Below, one piece after another: positions 1-5,071 of a stretch of 5,071 bases of DNA (position 1 is the stretch's first letter; every line of letters begins with the position of its first letter). Position numbers and translations under genes: made by a program. Source of the stretch: Clostridiales bacterium. Its GTDB lineage: Bacteria > Bacillota > Clostridia > Oscillospirales > Oscillospiraceae. The notes beneath the pieces were generated by a model that worked only from the letters and a program-made list of their open reading frames with translations, was not told where the DNA came from and ran no database searches. The stretch covers positions 1 to 5,071 of the forward strand of contig JAQXNP010000117.1 in assembly GCA_029098065.1 (NCBI GenBank). The letters are read 5' to 3'.

Positions 1-2
1 AA

Positions 3-170
3 AGCCCCGTCCCCGCAGAGGACAGGGCAAAAGAATTGGTGCAGCGCTTCATGGACTCGGCCTTTGCCAGCCGGGAGCTGTTGGTCAGCCTCATTGACCG
101 GATTGAGCTGACCGAGGAGAAACATGTCATCATCAAATTCCGTTTTTCCGAACTTGATGAAGTCGGGTAA
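3..170 (+). CDS. Large serine recombinase, C-terminal end only (5' partial)
   Basis: The frame is open from the window start and stops with TAA at 168-170, leaving 55 C-terminal residues. They include LLVSLIDRIELTEEKHVII followed by KFRF. This pattern (VxLIDRIELTEDKxIIIKFRF) is typical of the C-terminal tail (DUF4368-like) of large serine recombinases of Firmicutes integrative elements and prophages. These enzymes cut and rejoin attP/attB through a catalytic serine in the N-terminal domain, which lies outside the window. The gene reads toward a truncated sigK-like tail 70 bases downstream, so it is probably the terminal gene of an inserted element and the enzyme that moves it. Codon usage looks less GC-biased than in the pyr genes to the right, which fits an imported element. 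The family call is good; its role in sigK excision is inference. Confidence 0.82.
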   Translation, partial: SPVPAEDRAKELVQRFMDSAFASRELLVSLIDRIELTEEKHVIIKFRFSELDEVG

Positions 171-190
171 AACCCAGTCATGCCAATGGT

Positions 191-217
191 TTGCGCCGTT
201 ATGAGCGGCGCGATTTT
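191..217 (+). terminator. Probable intrinsic terminator of the recombinase gene
   Basis: GCGCCG (193-198) pairs with CGGCGC (206-211) around a 7-base loop. The stem can be extended by a G-U and a T-A pair at its base. It is followed by GATTTTC, a short T tract. It lies 20 bases after the recombinase stop codon and before the sigK fragment. The T tract is weak, so efficiency is uncertain. Confidence 0.55.
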
Positions 218-256
218 CAAGGTCGAATCACTTACATTAGTTCCCGCGCTATGTAT
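218..256. other. Likely right-hand attachment junction of the inserted element
   Basis: This is the interval between the recombinase terminator and the point where SigK-like coding sequence clearly begins. By elimination the crossover of a serine-recombinase element inserted in sigK should lie here, probably near 241-256. Two direct copies of TCCCGC (242-247 and 256-261) lie at its right side. The second encodes the Ser-Arg of YVSR. The exact core cannot be fixed without the other end of the element, which is outside the window. Confidence 0.4.
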
Positions 257-315
257 CCCGCATCGAAAAAAAAGCCCTGGAAAAACTACGGGCCGCTTTG
301 GAAGATGTACGTTAA
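241..315 (+). pseudogene. sigK: 3' fragment of the sporulation sigma factor gene sigK (gene split by the upstream element)
   Basis: After an in-frame TAG at 238-240, 24 codons run to TAA at 313-315. They encode a peptide containing RYVSRIEKKALEKLRAAL. SigK proteins end region 4.2 (the -35 recognition helix) with SRSYVSRIEKRAL/KKAL. SigE (SYISRLEK) and SigF/SigG (VSRIEK/VSRLEK without YV) fit less well. No start codon, RBS or upstream sigma domains are present, so this is not an independent gene. It is the distal end of a gene whose 5' part should lie beyond the element carrying the recombinase. Two readings are possible: a reversible skin-type interruption repaired by excision in the mother cell, or a displaced 3' end left by an element that supplied a replacement end at its other border. 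The SigK identity rests on about 20 residues. Confidence 0.65.
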
Positions 316-326
316 TATGTAAAACT

Positions 327-358
327 GAGGGGAGCGGACTGCGTCATCCGCTCCCCTC
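327..358. terminator. Hairpin between convergent genes, probable terminator
   Basis: A perfect 12-bp stem, GAGGGGAGCGGA (327-338) with TCCGCTCCCCTC (347-358), closes an 8-base loop. On the minus strand it is followed by AGTTTTACA, so it best serves as terminator of the small minus-strand gene, whose stop lies only 6 bases before the stem. On the plus strand it begins 11 bases after the sigK stop but has no T tract after it, only an A run before it. It may stop both transcripts, with different efficiencies. Confidence 0.7.
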
Positions 359-363
359 CGCCC

Positions 364-534
364 TCAGAATCCCATCTCGTCTGACAGATTCTCCATGACA
401 TGGCCAACTGTCTTCATTGCCTTCCCGGCAGCCTTCCTCATGTTCACCTTTTTTCGGGGCACCATTGCCATCCCAATCGCCGCTCCCGCCAGAGCGCCCA
501 GCCCGACACCTTTGATGAACGCATGCTCGTGCAC
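364..534 (-). CDS. Small Gly/Ala-rich one-helix membrane protein (YtxH-like), 56 aa
   Basis: I start this gene at GTG 534-532 because a strong Shine-Dalgarno sequence, AAAGGTGAGGTGG, lies 5 bases upstream. An ATG at 630 would give 88 aa but has no ribosome binding site. The 56-aa product begins MHEHAFIKG. Residues about 9-26 form a Gly/Ala-rich hydrophobic helix (GVGLGALAGAAIGMAMVP) with small residues spaced like a glycine zipper. A basic stretch (RKK) follows, then an amphipathic tail KAAGKAMKTVGHVMENLSDEM. This layout resembles small YtxH-type proteins of Firmicutes, some of them stress- or sporulation-associated, but similarity is by general appearance. It converges on the sigK tail and is divergent from the pyr operon. 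I saw no convincing sigma-A promoter. Function is unknown; membrane location is an inference. Confidence 0.68.
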   Translation of the reverse strand: MHEHAFIKGVGLGALAGAAIGMAMVPRKKVNMRKAAGKAMKTVGHVMENLSDEMGF

Positions 535-539
535 TATTT

Positions 540-552
540 CCACCTCACCTTT
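540..552 (-). promoter_or_regulatory. Ribosome binding site fixing the GTG start of the small membrane protein
   Basis: Read on the minus strand, AAAGGTGAGGTGG ends 5 bases before GTG 534-532. It is the only Shine-Dalgarno-like sequence near any in-frame start of this gene, so it decides for the 56-aa form over the longer ATG start. Confidence 0.65.
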
Positions 553-608
553 TATTTGTAGAGCCCCCGCTCTCATCTCTATTATTGCCCTTTCCAGCGA
601 AAAAACCG

Positions 609-637
609 TTGCTAAAAATTCCATTGTCATTTATAAT
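609..637 (+). promoter_or_regulatory. Sigma-A promoter of the pyr operon
   Basis: TTGCTA (609-614) and TATAAT (632-637) are separated by exactly 17 bases. The -10 is perfect and the -35 matches 4 of 6, in an A/T-rich context. Transcription should start near 644-645, about 60 bases before the pyrC start codon. No other promoter fits between here and pyrC. Confidence 0.72.
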
Positions 638-643
638 GATAAT
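623..643. promoter_or_regulatory. Imperfect palindrome over the pyr -10 box, candidate operator
   Basis: ATTGTCATT (623-631) and AATGATAAT (635-643) are inverted repeats matching at 8 of 9 positions around a TAT spacer, covering the -10 hexamer. An overlapping 15-mer, TTATAATGATAATAG (631-645), matches the PerR box TTATAATNATTATAA as I recall it at 12 of 14 fixed positions. Part of that match comes from the TATAAT itself, so the regulator remains a guess. Confidence 0.35.
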
Positions 644-656
644 AGAACAAACTGGA

Positions 657-687
657 GGGGCGGAGCAAAGCTCTGACCCCTTTTTTT
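657..687 (+). terminator. Intrinsic terminator in the pyr leader (attenuator)
   Basis: GGGG (657-660) pairs with CCCC (677-680). An inner stem CGGAGC (661-666) pairs with GCTCTG (670-675, one G-U), closing an AAA loop, with A676 bulged. Seven T residues follow directly (681-687). The hairpin begins about 13 bases after the predicted transcription start and ends 3 bases before the pyrC Shine-Dalgarno GGAGGAGG (691-698). Since the promoter lies upstream, all pyr transcripts must pass it, which makes it an attenuator. There is no leader-peptide start codon before it and no room for a classical PyrR anti-terminator. Confidence 0.75.
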
Positions 688-705
688 GCGGGAGGAGGCT
701 CATCT

Positions 706-1986
706 GTGAAGCTGCTCATTCGCCAAGGCAGGCTGGTGGACCCCGCAGGGGGGATCGGCGGCGCACTGGATATTCTGATCGAAAACGGCCGTGTGGCCGT
801 CATTGGAAGCGATTTGAGGGACCCGGACGCCCAGGTAATCGATGCTTCCGGGCTCACCGTGGCCTGCGGGCTCATCGACATGCATGTTCATCTCCGGGAG
901 CCCGGCTTTGAATACAAAGAGACCATTGCCACCGGAGCCAGGGCCGCCGCAGCCGGCGGTTTCACCGCCGTGGCCTGTATGCCCAACACCAGACCAACCA
1001 TTGACTGTCCCGAGGGAGTTGCCTTCGTCAAGAAAAAGGCTGCCGAGGCCGGTGCCTCCCTGGTATGGCCCATTGCCGCTGTGTCCAAGGGCCAGCTTGG
1101 CCAGGAAGTCAACGATTACGAAGCTTTGAAGGCCGCCGGGGCGGTGGCTCTGTCCGATGACGGCGTCCCCGTTCAGAACGCCAATCTGCTCCGGGACGCC
1201 ATGATTCTGGCCCGCCGCCAGAATCTGACCATTCTATCCCATTGCGAAGACGCCGACATGGTGCAGAACTTTGCCGTGAACGAGGGCAAGATCTCCCGTC
1301 AGCTTCGCATTCCCGGCAGGCCCGCCATTGCGGAGGAGCTTCAGGTCATGCGGGACGCCATGCTGGCCGAGGAGACCGGAGCCGCTGTCCATATCTGCCA
1401 CATCTCCACCGCCAAGTCGGTGGCCATCGTCCGGCGGTTCAAAAAGAAAGGGGTGGCCATCACCTGCGAGACCTGTCCCCAGTACTTCACCTTTACCGAG
1501 GACGAGGTGCTCCGGCAGGGCTCCCTGGCCCGGGTCAATCCGCCCCTGCGCACTCCCGCCGATGTGGAGGGCATCATCGAGGGGCTGAAGGACGGCACCA
1601 TCGACGCCATCGCCACCGACCACGCCCCCCACTCCGCGGAGGAAAAAGCCCGGCCCCTCACCCAGGCCCCCAGCGGCATGATCGGGCTGGAAACCTCTTT
1701 GGCCGCCACCCTCACCGCGCTTTACCACACCAAGCAGATGAGTCTGTCCGACATCCTCCGCAAGATGACCCTGAATCCCGCCTGCATCCTGCGCATGCCC
1801 CACAAGGGGCGGCTGGCCATCGGCTCCGACGCCGACGTGGTCATCTTCGATCCCGATGAGGAGTGGGTGGTGGATCCGGACAAGTTCCGCTCCATGGCCC
1901 GGAACACTCCCTTTGCCGGAAAGACGCTGAAGGGCCGGGTGAAATACACCATTCTGGGCGGGAACATCATCTATCAGGATACCTGA
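706..1986 (+). CDS. pyrC: Dihydroorotase, class I (PyrC), 426 aa
   Basis: This zinc amidohydrolase reversibly closes N-carbamoyl-L-aspartate to L-dihydroorotate, the third step of de novo pyrimidine synthesis, in the cytosol. The length suits class I (Bacillus/Aquifex type) enzymes. Visible motifs: metal-binding HVHLREPG (H60, H62); CMPNTRP at about 91-97, a substrate-site loop; DDG with bridging Asp152; SHCED (H179); HICHIST (H232); and ATDHAPH with catalytic Asp305 and H307. The C-terminal RLAIGSDADVVIFDP is the usual composite beta-domain signature. The GTG start is chosen because GGAGGAGG (691-698) lies 7 bases upstream and the N-terminus KLLIRQGRLVDP is typical of the family. It is the first gene of the operon, behind the promoter at 609-637 and the attenuator at 657-687. 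All key residues are present, so it should be active. Confidence 0.96.
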   Translation: MKLLIRQGRLVDPAGGIGGALDILIENGRVAVIGSDLRDPDAQVIDASGLTVACGLIDMHVHLREPGFEYKETIATGARAAAAGGFTAVACMPNTRPTIDCPEGVAFVKKKAAEAGASLVWPIAAVSKGQLGQEVNDYEALKAAGAVALSDDGVPVQNANLLRDAMILARRQNLTILSHCEDADMVQNFAVNEGKISRQLRIPGRPAIAEELQVMRDAMLAEETGAAVHICHISTAKSVAIVRRFKKKGVAITCETCPQYFTFTEDEVLRQGSLARVNPPLRTPADVEGIIEGLKDGTIDAIATDHAPHSAEEKARPLTQAPSGMIGLETSLAATLTALYHTKQMSLSDILRKMTLNPACILRMPHKGRLAIGSDADVVIFDPDEEWVVDPDKFRSMARNTPFAGKTLKGRVKYTILGGNIIYQDT

Positions 1987-2058
1987 GTCCCCTCCCCCGT
2001 TCTCTCCCCGCTTTTCGTCTGCGGCGTATAAAACACACCTAGGAAAGGACTGATCGCC

Positions 2059-2982
2059 ATGTCGTTCGATATCCTGCAGGACAAGATCAAAGCCATGAAA
2101 AACCCCACTGTGGCGGGGCTGGACCCCAAGCCGGAATATGTCCCGCCCCACATCCTGAAAGCCAGCCTGGACCGTTACGGCGAGACGCTGGAGGGCGCCG
2201 CCGACGCCATCCTCCAATTCAACAAGGGACTCATGGACGCCCTGTGTGACATCGTCCCCGCCGTCAAGCCCCAGTCCGCCTATTACGAGCGTTTGGGCTG
2301 GCAGGGCATGAAGGTGCTGGAGGAAACCATCCGCTATGCCGGAGAGAAGGGCTTTTTCGTCATCGCCGACGTGAAGCGGGGGGACATCGGCTCCACCGCT
2401 CAGGCATACAGCGAGGCCTGGATCGGCAGGACCCGGGTGGGAAGCACCGACCTGGCCGCCTTTGACGCCGATTGCCTGACCATCAACGGCTACATGGGTT
2501 CCGACGCCATCACTCCCTTCCTGACCACCTGCCGGGAACTGGACAAGTGCTTCTTTACCCTGGTGAAGACTTCCAACCCCAGCTCGGGAGAGCTTCAGGA
2601 CATGGTGGCCGGGGACCGGGTGGTCTATCAGGTCATGGGCGACCTCACCGCCCGGCTGGGCAAAGACGACATCGGCAGGTACGGCTACAGCAGGGCCGGG
2701 GCCGTGGTGGGGGCCACCTATCCCTCCGACCTGAGGGCCCTGCGGAAGCGGCTGGAGCACACCTTCTTCCTGGTGCCCGGCTACGGCGCGCAGGGCGGCA
2801 CCGCCGACGACGTGCGCTTCGCGTTCGACAAGTACGGCCGGGGCGCCATCGTCAACGCCTCCCGCTCCATCATGTGCGCCTGGCAAAAGACCGGCCGCGA
2901 CGGCCAGGACTACCAGGATGCCGCCCGGGCCGCCGCCATCGCCATGCGGGACGACATCGGGCAGTACGTCACGATCCTCTGA
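2059..2982 (+). CDS. pyrF: Orotidine-5'-phosphate decarboxylase, group 2 (PyrF), 307 aa
   Basis: It decarboxylates OMP to UMP, the last step of UMP synthesis. Length near 300 aa and a KPQSAYYE motif (from K70) identify the longer group-2 form rather than the ~240-aa Bacillus form. The catalytic Asp-x-Lys-x-x-Asp is seen as ADVKRGDIGSTAQAY (D104, K106, D109). Substrate phosphate contacts are expected from PGYGAQGG (240-247) and NASRSI (266-271). AGLDPKPEYVP near residues 19-29 holds the conserved N-terminal Asp. ATG is preceded by AGGAAAGGA (2041-2049) with 9 bases spacing. It follows pyrC after a 72-base, pyrimidine-rich gap without a convincing promoter, so it is probably co-transcribed. Nothing looks damaged. 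Confidence 0.96.
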   Translation: MSFDILQDKIKAMKNPTVAGLDPKPEYVPPHILKASLDRYGETLEGAADAILQFNKGLMDALCDIVPAVKPQSAYYERLGWQGMKVLEETIRYAGEKGFFVIADVKRGDIGSTAQAYSEAWIGRTRVGSTDLAAFDADCLTINGYMGSDAITPFLTTCRELDKCFFTLVKTSNPSSGELQDMVAGDRVVYQVMGDLTARLGKDDIGRYGYSRAGAVVGATYPSDLRALRKRLEHTFFLVPGYGAQGGTADDVRFAFDKYGRGAIVNASRSIMCAWQKTGRDGQDYQDAARAAAIAMRDDIGQYVTIL

Positions 2983-3031
2983 GAGAACGGATCCCATCCG
3001 TCTGCGCCTGCATCTGACAGGAGGTCAAGGC

Positions 3032-3487
3032 ATGTCTGACAGCATTGACATCAAAGAGTGTCCCGTCTGCGGCGGGGAACTGACCCCCGGCGGTGTCTAT
3101 TTATTTGCCCGGGACTCCGACTTTATGCTCTGGGCTCCCCAGCGGAAGGACGGTACATATTCCTCCTGGGGGAGTGATCGAACCATCCGGCTCTCCGGAA
3201 CGCTGAAAGAAGAGGCGGCCGCCCGCCCGCTCTCCCAGCGCGTTTTCACGCCCTATCCCTGGAGCGAAGCCTGGTACTGTCCTTCTTGTCAAAAGATTCT
3301 TGCCTTTTTCCAGCCTGAAACGGTCCCCGCCCCGCAGCCATCCGCCGGGCAGCCGGCCGCGGAACCCCGGCAGGCCTCTTCCGAGCCCGCCCCACAGCCC
3401 CAAAAGGAGCCCGCCCCCCGGAAAGAACCCCGGGAAAAGGGCCGGTTTTTCCGCCGGAAGAAGGACAAGCCGGACTGGGAGCTGTAA
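3032..3487 (+). CDS. Zinc-ribbon protein with Pro/Ala-rich linker and basic tail, function unknown, 151 aa
   Basis: I start at ATG 3032 because AGGAGG (3019-3024) lies 7 bases upstream; the same frame is open further up but that part overlaps pyrF. Two Cys pairs, CPVCGG (C10, C13) and CPSCQK (C83, C86), frame a Trp/aromatic-rich region (MLWAPQRKD, SSWGSDR, YPWSEAWYC) and should bind one structural zinc. The layout recalls small bacterial zinc-ribbon families (PF20097/DUF6487-like), but I cannot confirm membership. Residues about 95-130 are Pro/Ala/Gln/Glu-rich and probably disordered; the end is strongly basic (RFFRRKKDK) and finishes DWEL. There is no signal peptide or membrane helix. It lies 49 bases after pyrF and upstream of pyrK, so it is transcribed with the pyr genes. 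A link to pyrimidine synthesis is not shown. Confidence 0.78.
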   Translation: MSDSIDIKECPVCGGELTPGGVYLFARDSDFMLWAPQRKDGTYSSWGSDRTIRLSGTLKEEAAARPLSQRVFTPYPWSEAWYCPSCQKILAFFQPETVPAPQPSAGQPAAEPRQASSEPAPQPQKEPAPRKEPREKGRFFRRKKDKPDWEL

Positions 3488-3527
3488 GCGCTCATGTTCT
3501 TATTTCTGAATCCAACAAAAATGTCTG

Positions 3528-3539
3528 AAAGCGGTGATC
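3528..3539 (+). promoter_or_regulatory. Ribosome binding site that decides the pyrK start
   Basis: AAAGCGGTGATC lies 2 bases before ATG 3542. It lacks a perfect GGAGG, but GGTGATC is fully complementary to the extreme 3' end of 16S rRNA (anti-SD ...GATCACCTCC). Aligned to the canonical AAGGAGGTGATC, the spacing to ATG is ideal. It favours 3542 over the upstream in-frame ATGs at 3494 and 3521. Confidence 0.55.
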
Positions 3540-3541
3540 CC

Positions 3542-4318
3542 ATGCCCGTTCAAACCATTGCCACCGTGGCTGAGATGATCCATGTCAGCCCTTTTGCCTG
3601 GTCCATGACTCTGGAGGCCGGAGATATGGTCCGGTCTTCCTTCCGGGGCCCCGGCCAGTTTGTACATGTGAAATGCGGCCATTCACGGCTCCTGCGCCGG
3701 CCCATCTCGGTGTGCGCCTGCTCCTCCGACGAACCCGGTGATCTGCTCCGGCTGGTCTTCGAGGTACGAGGAGAGGGCACCGCCTGGCTGGCCCGCCGGC
3801 GGCCCAACGACAAGGTGGACCTGCTGGGTCTCCTGGGCAACGGTTTTTCCATGGATCCCAAGGGCCGCTACCTCCTGGTGGGGGGCGGCATCGGCGTGCC
3901 GCCCCTGCTGGGCTGCGCCCAGTACGCCCCTCATGGCTGTGATGCCGTTTTGGGCTTCCGGGACGGGGCCCACGCCCTGCTGACGGATGAATTTCAGGCC
4001 CGCTGCTCCCACGTGGCCCTGGCCACGGAGGACGGCAGTCTGGGGGAAAAAGGATTCGTCACCGGGCCCATGGCCGCGCTGCTGGAACAGAACCGGTATG
4101 ACGCCGTCCTCTGCTGCGGCCCCGGGCCCATGCTGAAGGCGGCGGCCGGACTGGCCGCCCGTTACGGCGTCCCCTGCCAGGTCTCCCTGGAGGAACGGAT
4201 GGCCTGCGGCGTGGGGGCCTGTCTGGGCTGCGCCGTTCCCATGGCAGACGGCGCCATGAAGCACGTCTGCAAGGACGGACCTGTCTTTGACGCCGGGGAG
4301 GTGGGCTGGAATGGTTGA
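3542..4318 (+). CDS. pyrK: Dihydroorotate dehydrogenase B electron-transfer subunit (PyrK), 258 aa
   Basis: PyrK carries FAD and a [2Fe-2S] cluster and passes electrons from the FMN of PyrD to NAD+, in a cytosolic PyrD2-PyrK2 complex. Domains in order: an FNR-like FAD-binding beta barrel (about 1-105) with LLRRPISVC (R53-P-I-S56); a nucleotide-binding domain with [14 protein letters not shown] (111-124) and CCGPGPML (191-198); and a C-terminal cluster motif CGVGACLGC...C, giving ligands C222, C227, C230 and C243. Length fits the family. The start at 3542 gives the usual N-terminus ([10 protein letters not shown]) and has an adjacent ribosome binding site. Starts at 3494 (274 aa) or 3521 (265 aa) are possible but lack a good one; only GGGAG 12 bases before 3494 could serve. 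The end overlaps pyrD by 8 bases, indicating translational coupling of the two subunits. Confidence 0.95.
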   Translation: MPVQTIATVAEMIHVSPFAWSMTLEAGDMVRSSFRGPGQFVHVKCGHSRLLRRPISVCACSSDEPGDLLRLVFEVRGEGTAWLARRRPNDKVDLLGLLGNGFSMDPKGRYLLVGGGIGVPPLLGCAQYAPHGCDAVLGFRDGAHALLTDEFQARCSHVALATEDGSLGEKGFVTGPMAALLEQNRYDAVLCCGPGPMLKAAAGLAARYGVPCQVSLEERMACGVGACLGCAVPMADGAMKHVCKDGPVFDAGEVGWNG

Positions 4319-5071
4319 TATGCGGGTAAATCTGGCGGGCGTGGAGCTGAAAAATCCCGTCACCGTGGCCTCGGGCACCTTCGGCTTTGGCCGGGAGTAC
4401 GGGGAATTCTTCGATCTCGACCGGCTGGGAGGCATCAGCGTCAAGGGTCTCACTCCCCTGCCCCGGAACGGCAACCCCGCCCCCCGGATCGCCGAGACCC
4501 CCATGGGGATGCTCAACTCGGTGGGGCTCCAGAACCCGGGCGTGGACGCCTTTATCGCCCACGAGCTCCCCTGGCTGCGCCGGCATGATCTGTCTGTCAT
4601 CGCCAACATCTCAGGCAGCACCCCCGAGGAATACGGTGAAATGTGCGAAAAGCTGTCGGCCGCCGGGGTGGACATGATCGAAGTCAACATCTCCTGTCCC
4701 AATGTGAAGGCCGGCGGGCTGGCCTACGGTACCCGGCCCGAGCTGGCCGCCGAGGTCACCGAGATGGCCAAGCGGCATTCCTCCGTCCCTGTCATGGTGA
4801 AGCTCTCCCCCAACGTCACCGACATCACTGAAATCGCCCGGGCGGTGGAGGACGCCGGAGCTGACGCCGTCAGTCTCATCAACACCATTCGGGGCATGGT
4901 GATCGACGTGAACACCCGCCGCCCCATTCTGAAGATGAATACCGGCGGTCTTTCCGGTCCCGCCGTTCTGCCCGTGGCGGTGCGGATGGTTTGGGAGGTC
5001 TCCAGCGCCGTCCGCGTCCCCGTGCTGGGCATGGGCGGCATCTCCTCCGGCTCCGACGCCGCCCAGATGAT
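4311..5071 (+). CDS. pyrD: Dihydroorotate dehydrogenase class 1B catalytic subunit (PyrD), 3' cut by window end
   Basis: It oxidises dihydroorotate to orotate with FMN; class 1B enzymes need PyrK to use NAD+, and pyrK lies directly upstream. The frame is open from ATG 4311 to the window end, 253 codons of about 300. Visible: [16 protein letters not shown] (15-30), the usual N-terminal signature; GISVKGLT with FMN-contacting K45; [11 protein letters not shown] (67-77), substrate loop; NISCPN with the class 1 catalytic base Cys129; MVKLSPN (162-168); [12 protein letters not shown] (212-223); and [12 protein letters not shown] (239-250), the FMN phosphate loop. ATG 4311 overlaps the last 8 bases of pyrK, and GGGGAGG (4295-4301) lies 9 bases upstream inside pyrK. 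The in-frame ATG at 4320 is 18 bases from that site and less likely. About 50 residues are missing beyond the edge; pyrE would be the expected next gene. Confidence 0.95.
   Translation, partial: MVDMRVNLAGVELKNPVTVASGTFGFGREYGEFFDLDRLGGISVKGLTPLPRNGNPAPRIAETPMGMLNSVGLQNPGVDAFIAHELPWLRRHDLSVIANISGSTPEEYGEMCEKLSAAGVDMIEVNISCPNVKAGGLAYGTRPELAAEVTEMAKRHSSVPVMVKLSPNVTDITEIARAVEDAGADAVSLINTIRGMVIDVNTRRPILKMNTGGLSGPAVLPVAVRMVWEVSSAVRVPVLGMGGISSGSDAAQM

Noticed and set aside
241..315. Assignment of the sigma fragment to SigE, SigF or SigG
   Set aside because: SigE tails carry SYISRLEK and SigF/SigG lack the Tyr-Val before Ser-Arg; YVSRIEKKAL fits SigK best, although the fragment is short.
180..398. 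A 72-codon plus-strand frame beginning just after the recombinase
   Set aside because: It runs through the terminator, the sigK tail in another frame and the 327-358 hairpin; no ribosome site and no protein-like composition.
395..676. A 93-codon plus-strand frame opposite the small membrane protein gene
   Set aside because: No Shine-Dalgarno sequence; it crosses the pyr promoter and attenuator. The minus-strand gene explains the hydrophobic pattern.
644..687. A leader peptide in the pyr leader
   Set aside because: An SD-like GGAGGGG (654-660) exists, but no ATG, GTG or TTG follows before the terminator U tract, so no peptide can be proposed.
2027..2032. TATAAA before pyrF as an internal promoter
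   Set aside because: No acceptable -35 hexamer 16-18 bases upstream (that region is CTCCCC-like), so co-transcription with pyrC is the simpler view.
1234..2997. A long (587-codon) open frame on the minus strand antisense to pyrC and pyrF
   Set aside because: It overlaps two certain genes with full catalytic motifs. Its Gly/His/Val-rich translation has no recognisable domain and is what GC-biased third codon positions produce on the opposite strand; no ribosome site or promoter was seen.
3683..4702. A 339-codon minus-strand open frame over pyrK and the start of pyrD
   Set aside because: Shadow of two well-identified genes, low-complexity translation, no motif.

Overview
The window looks like chromosomal DNA from a spore-forming, fairly GC-rich Clostridia member. 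The Oscillospiraceae / Flavonifractor-Pseudoflavonifractor type is my best guess, by inference. Reasons: a Firmicutes-type pyr gene set (class I pyrC, group-2 pyrF, pyrK + class 1B pyrD), strong Shine-Dalgarno sequences, GC-biased third codon positions, a SigK-like sigma factor tail and a Firmicutes-style large serine recombinase.

Left part (1-360): the last 55 codons of a large serine recombinase end at 170 and are followed by a hairpin terminator. About 70 bases later a short reading frame (241-315) encodes what looks like the very C-terminus of the sporulation sigma factor SigK (region 4.2 tail, RYVSRIEKKALEKLR), with no 5' part of the gene here. A recombinase at the end of an element beside a decapitated sigK end suggests that a skin-like intervening element, or another integrative element, is inserted in sigK and that its right junction lies at about 218-256. 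A 12-bp hairpin then separates sigK from a convergent small gene.

Middle (364-705): a small minus-strand gene encodes a 56-aa glycine/alanine-rich, one-helix membrane protein (YtxH-like in appearance). Its upstream region is shared with the divergent pyr operon. A good sigma-A promoter for pyr (TTGCTA-17 bp-TATAAT) has an imperfect palindrome centred on its -10 box. An intrinsic terminator (hairpin + T7) lies between the promoter and pyrC, so the operon must be read through an attenuator with an unusually short leader.

Right part (706-5071): a plus-strand pyrimidine biosynthesis operon in the order pyrC (dihydroorotase) - pyrF (OMP decarboxylase) - an uncharacterised zinc-ribbon protein - pyrK (electron-transfer subunit) - pyrD (dihydroorotate dehydrogenase catalytic subunit, cut by the window end). 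PyrC makes dihydroorotate, PyrD/PyrK oxidise it to orotate with electrons passed to NAD+, and PyrF makes UMP from OMP. pyrE is not visible and may follow pyrD. The novel-looking parts are the split sigK with its recombinase, the short pyr attenuator with the palindrome over its promoter, and the zinc-ribbon gene inside the pyr operon.
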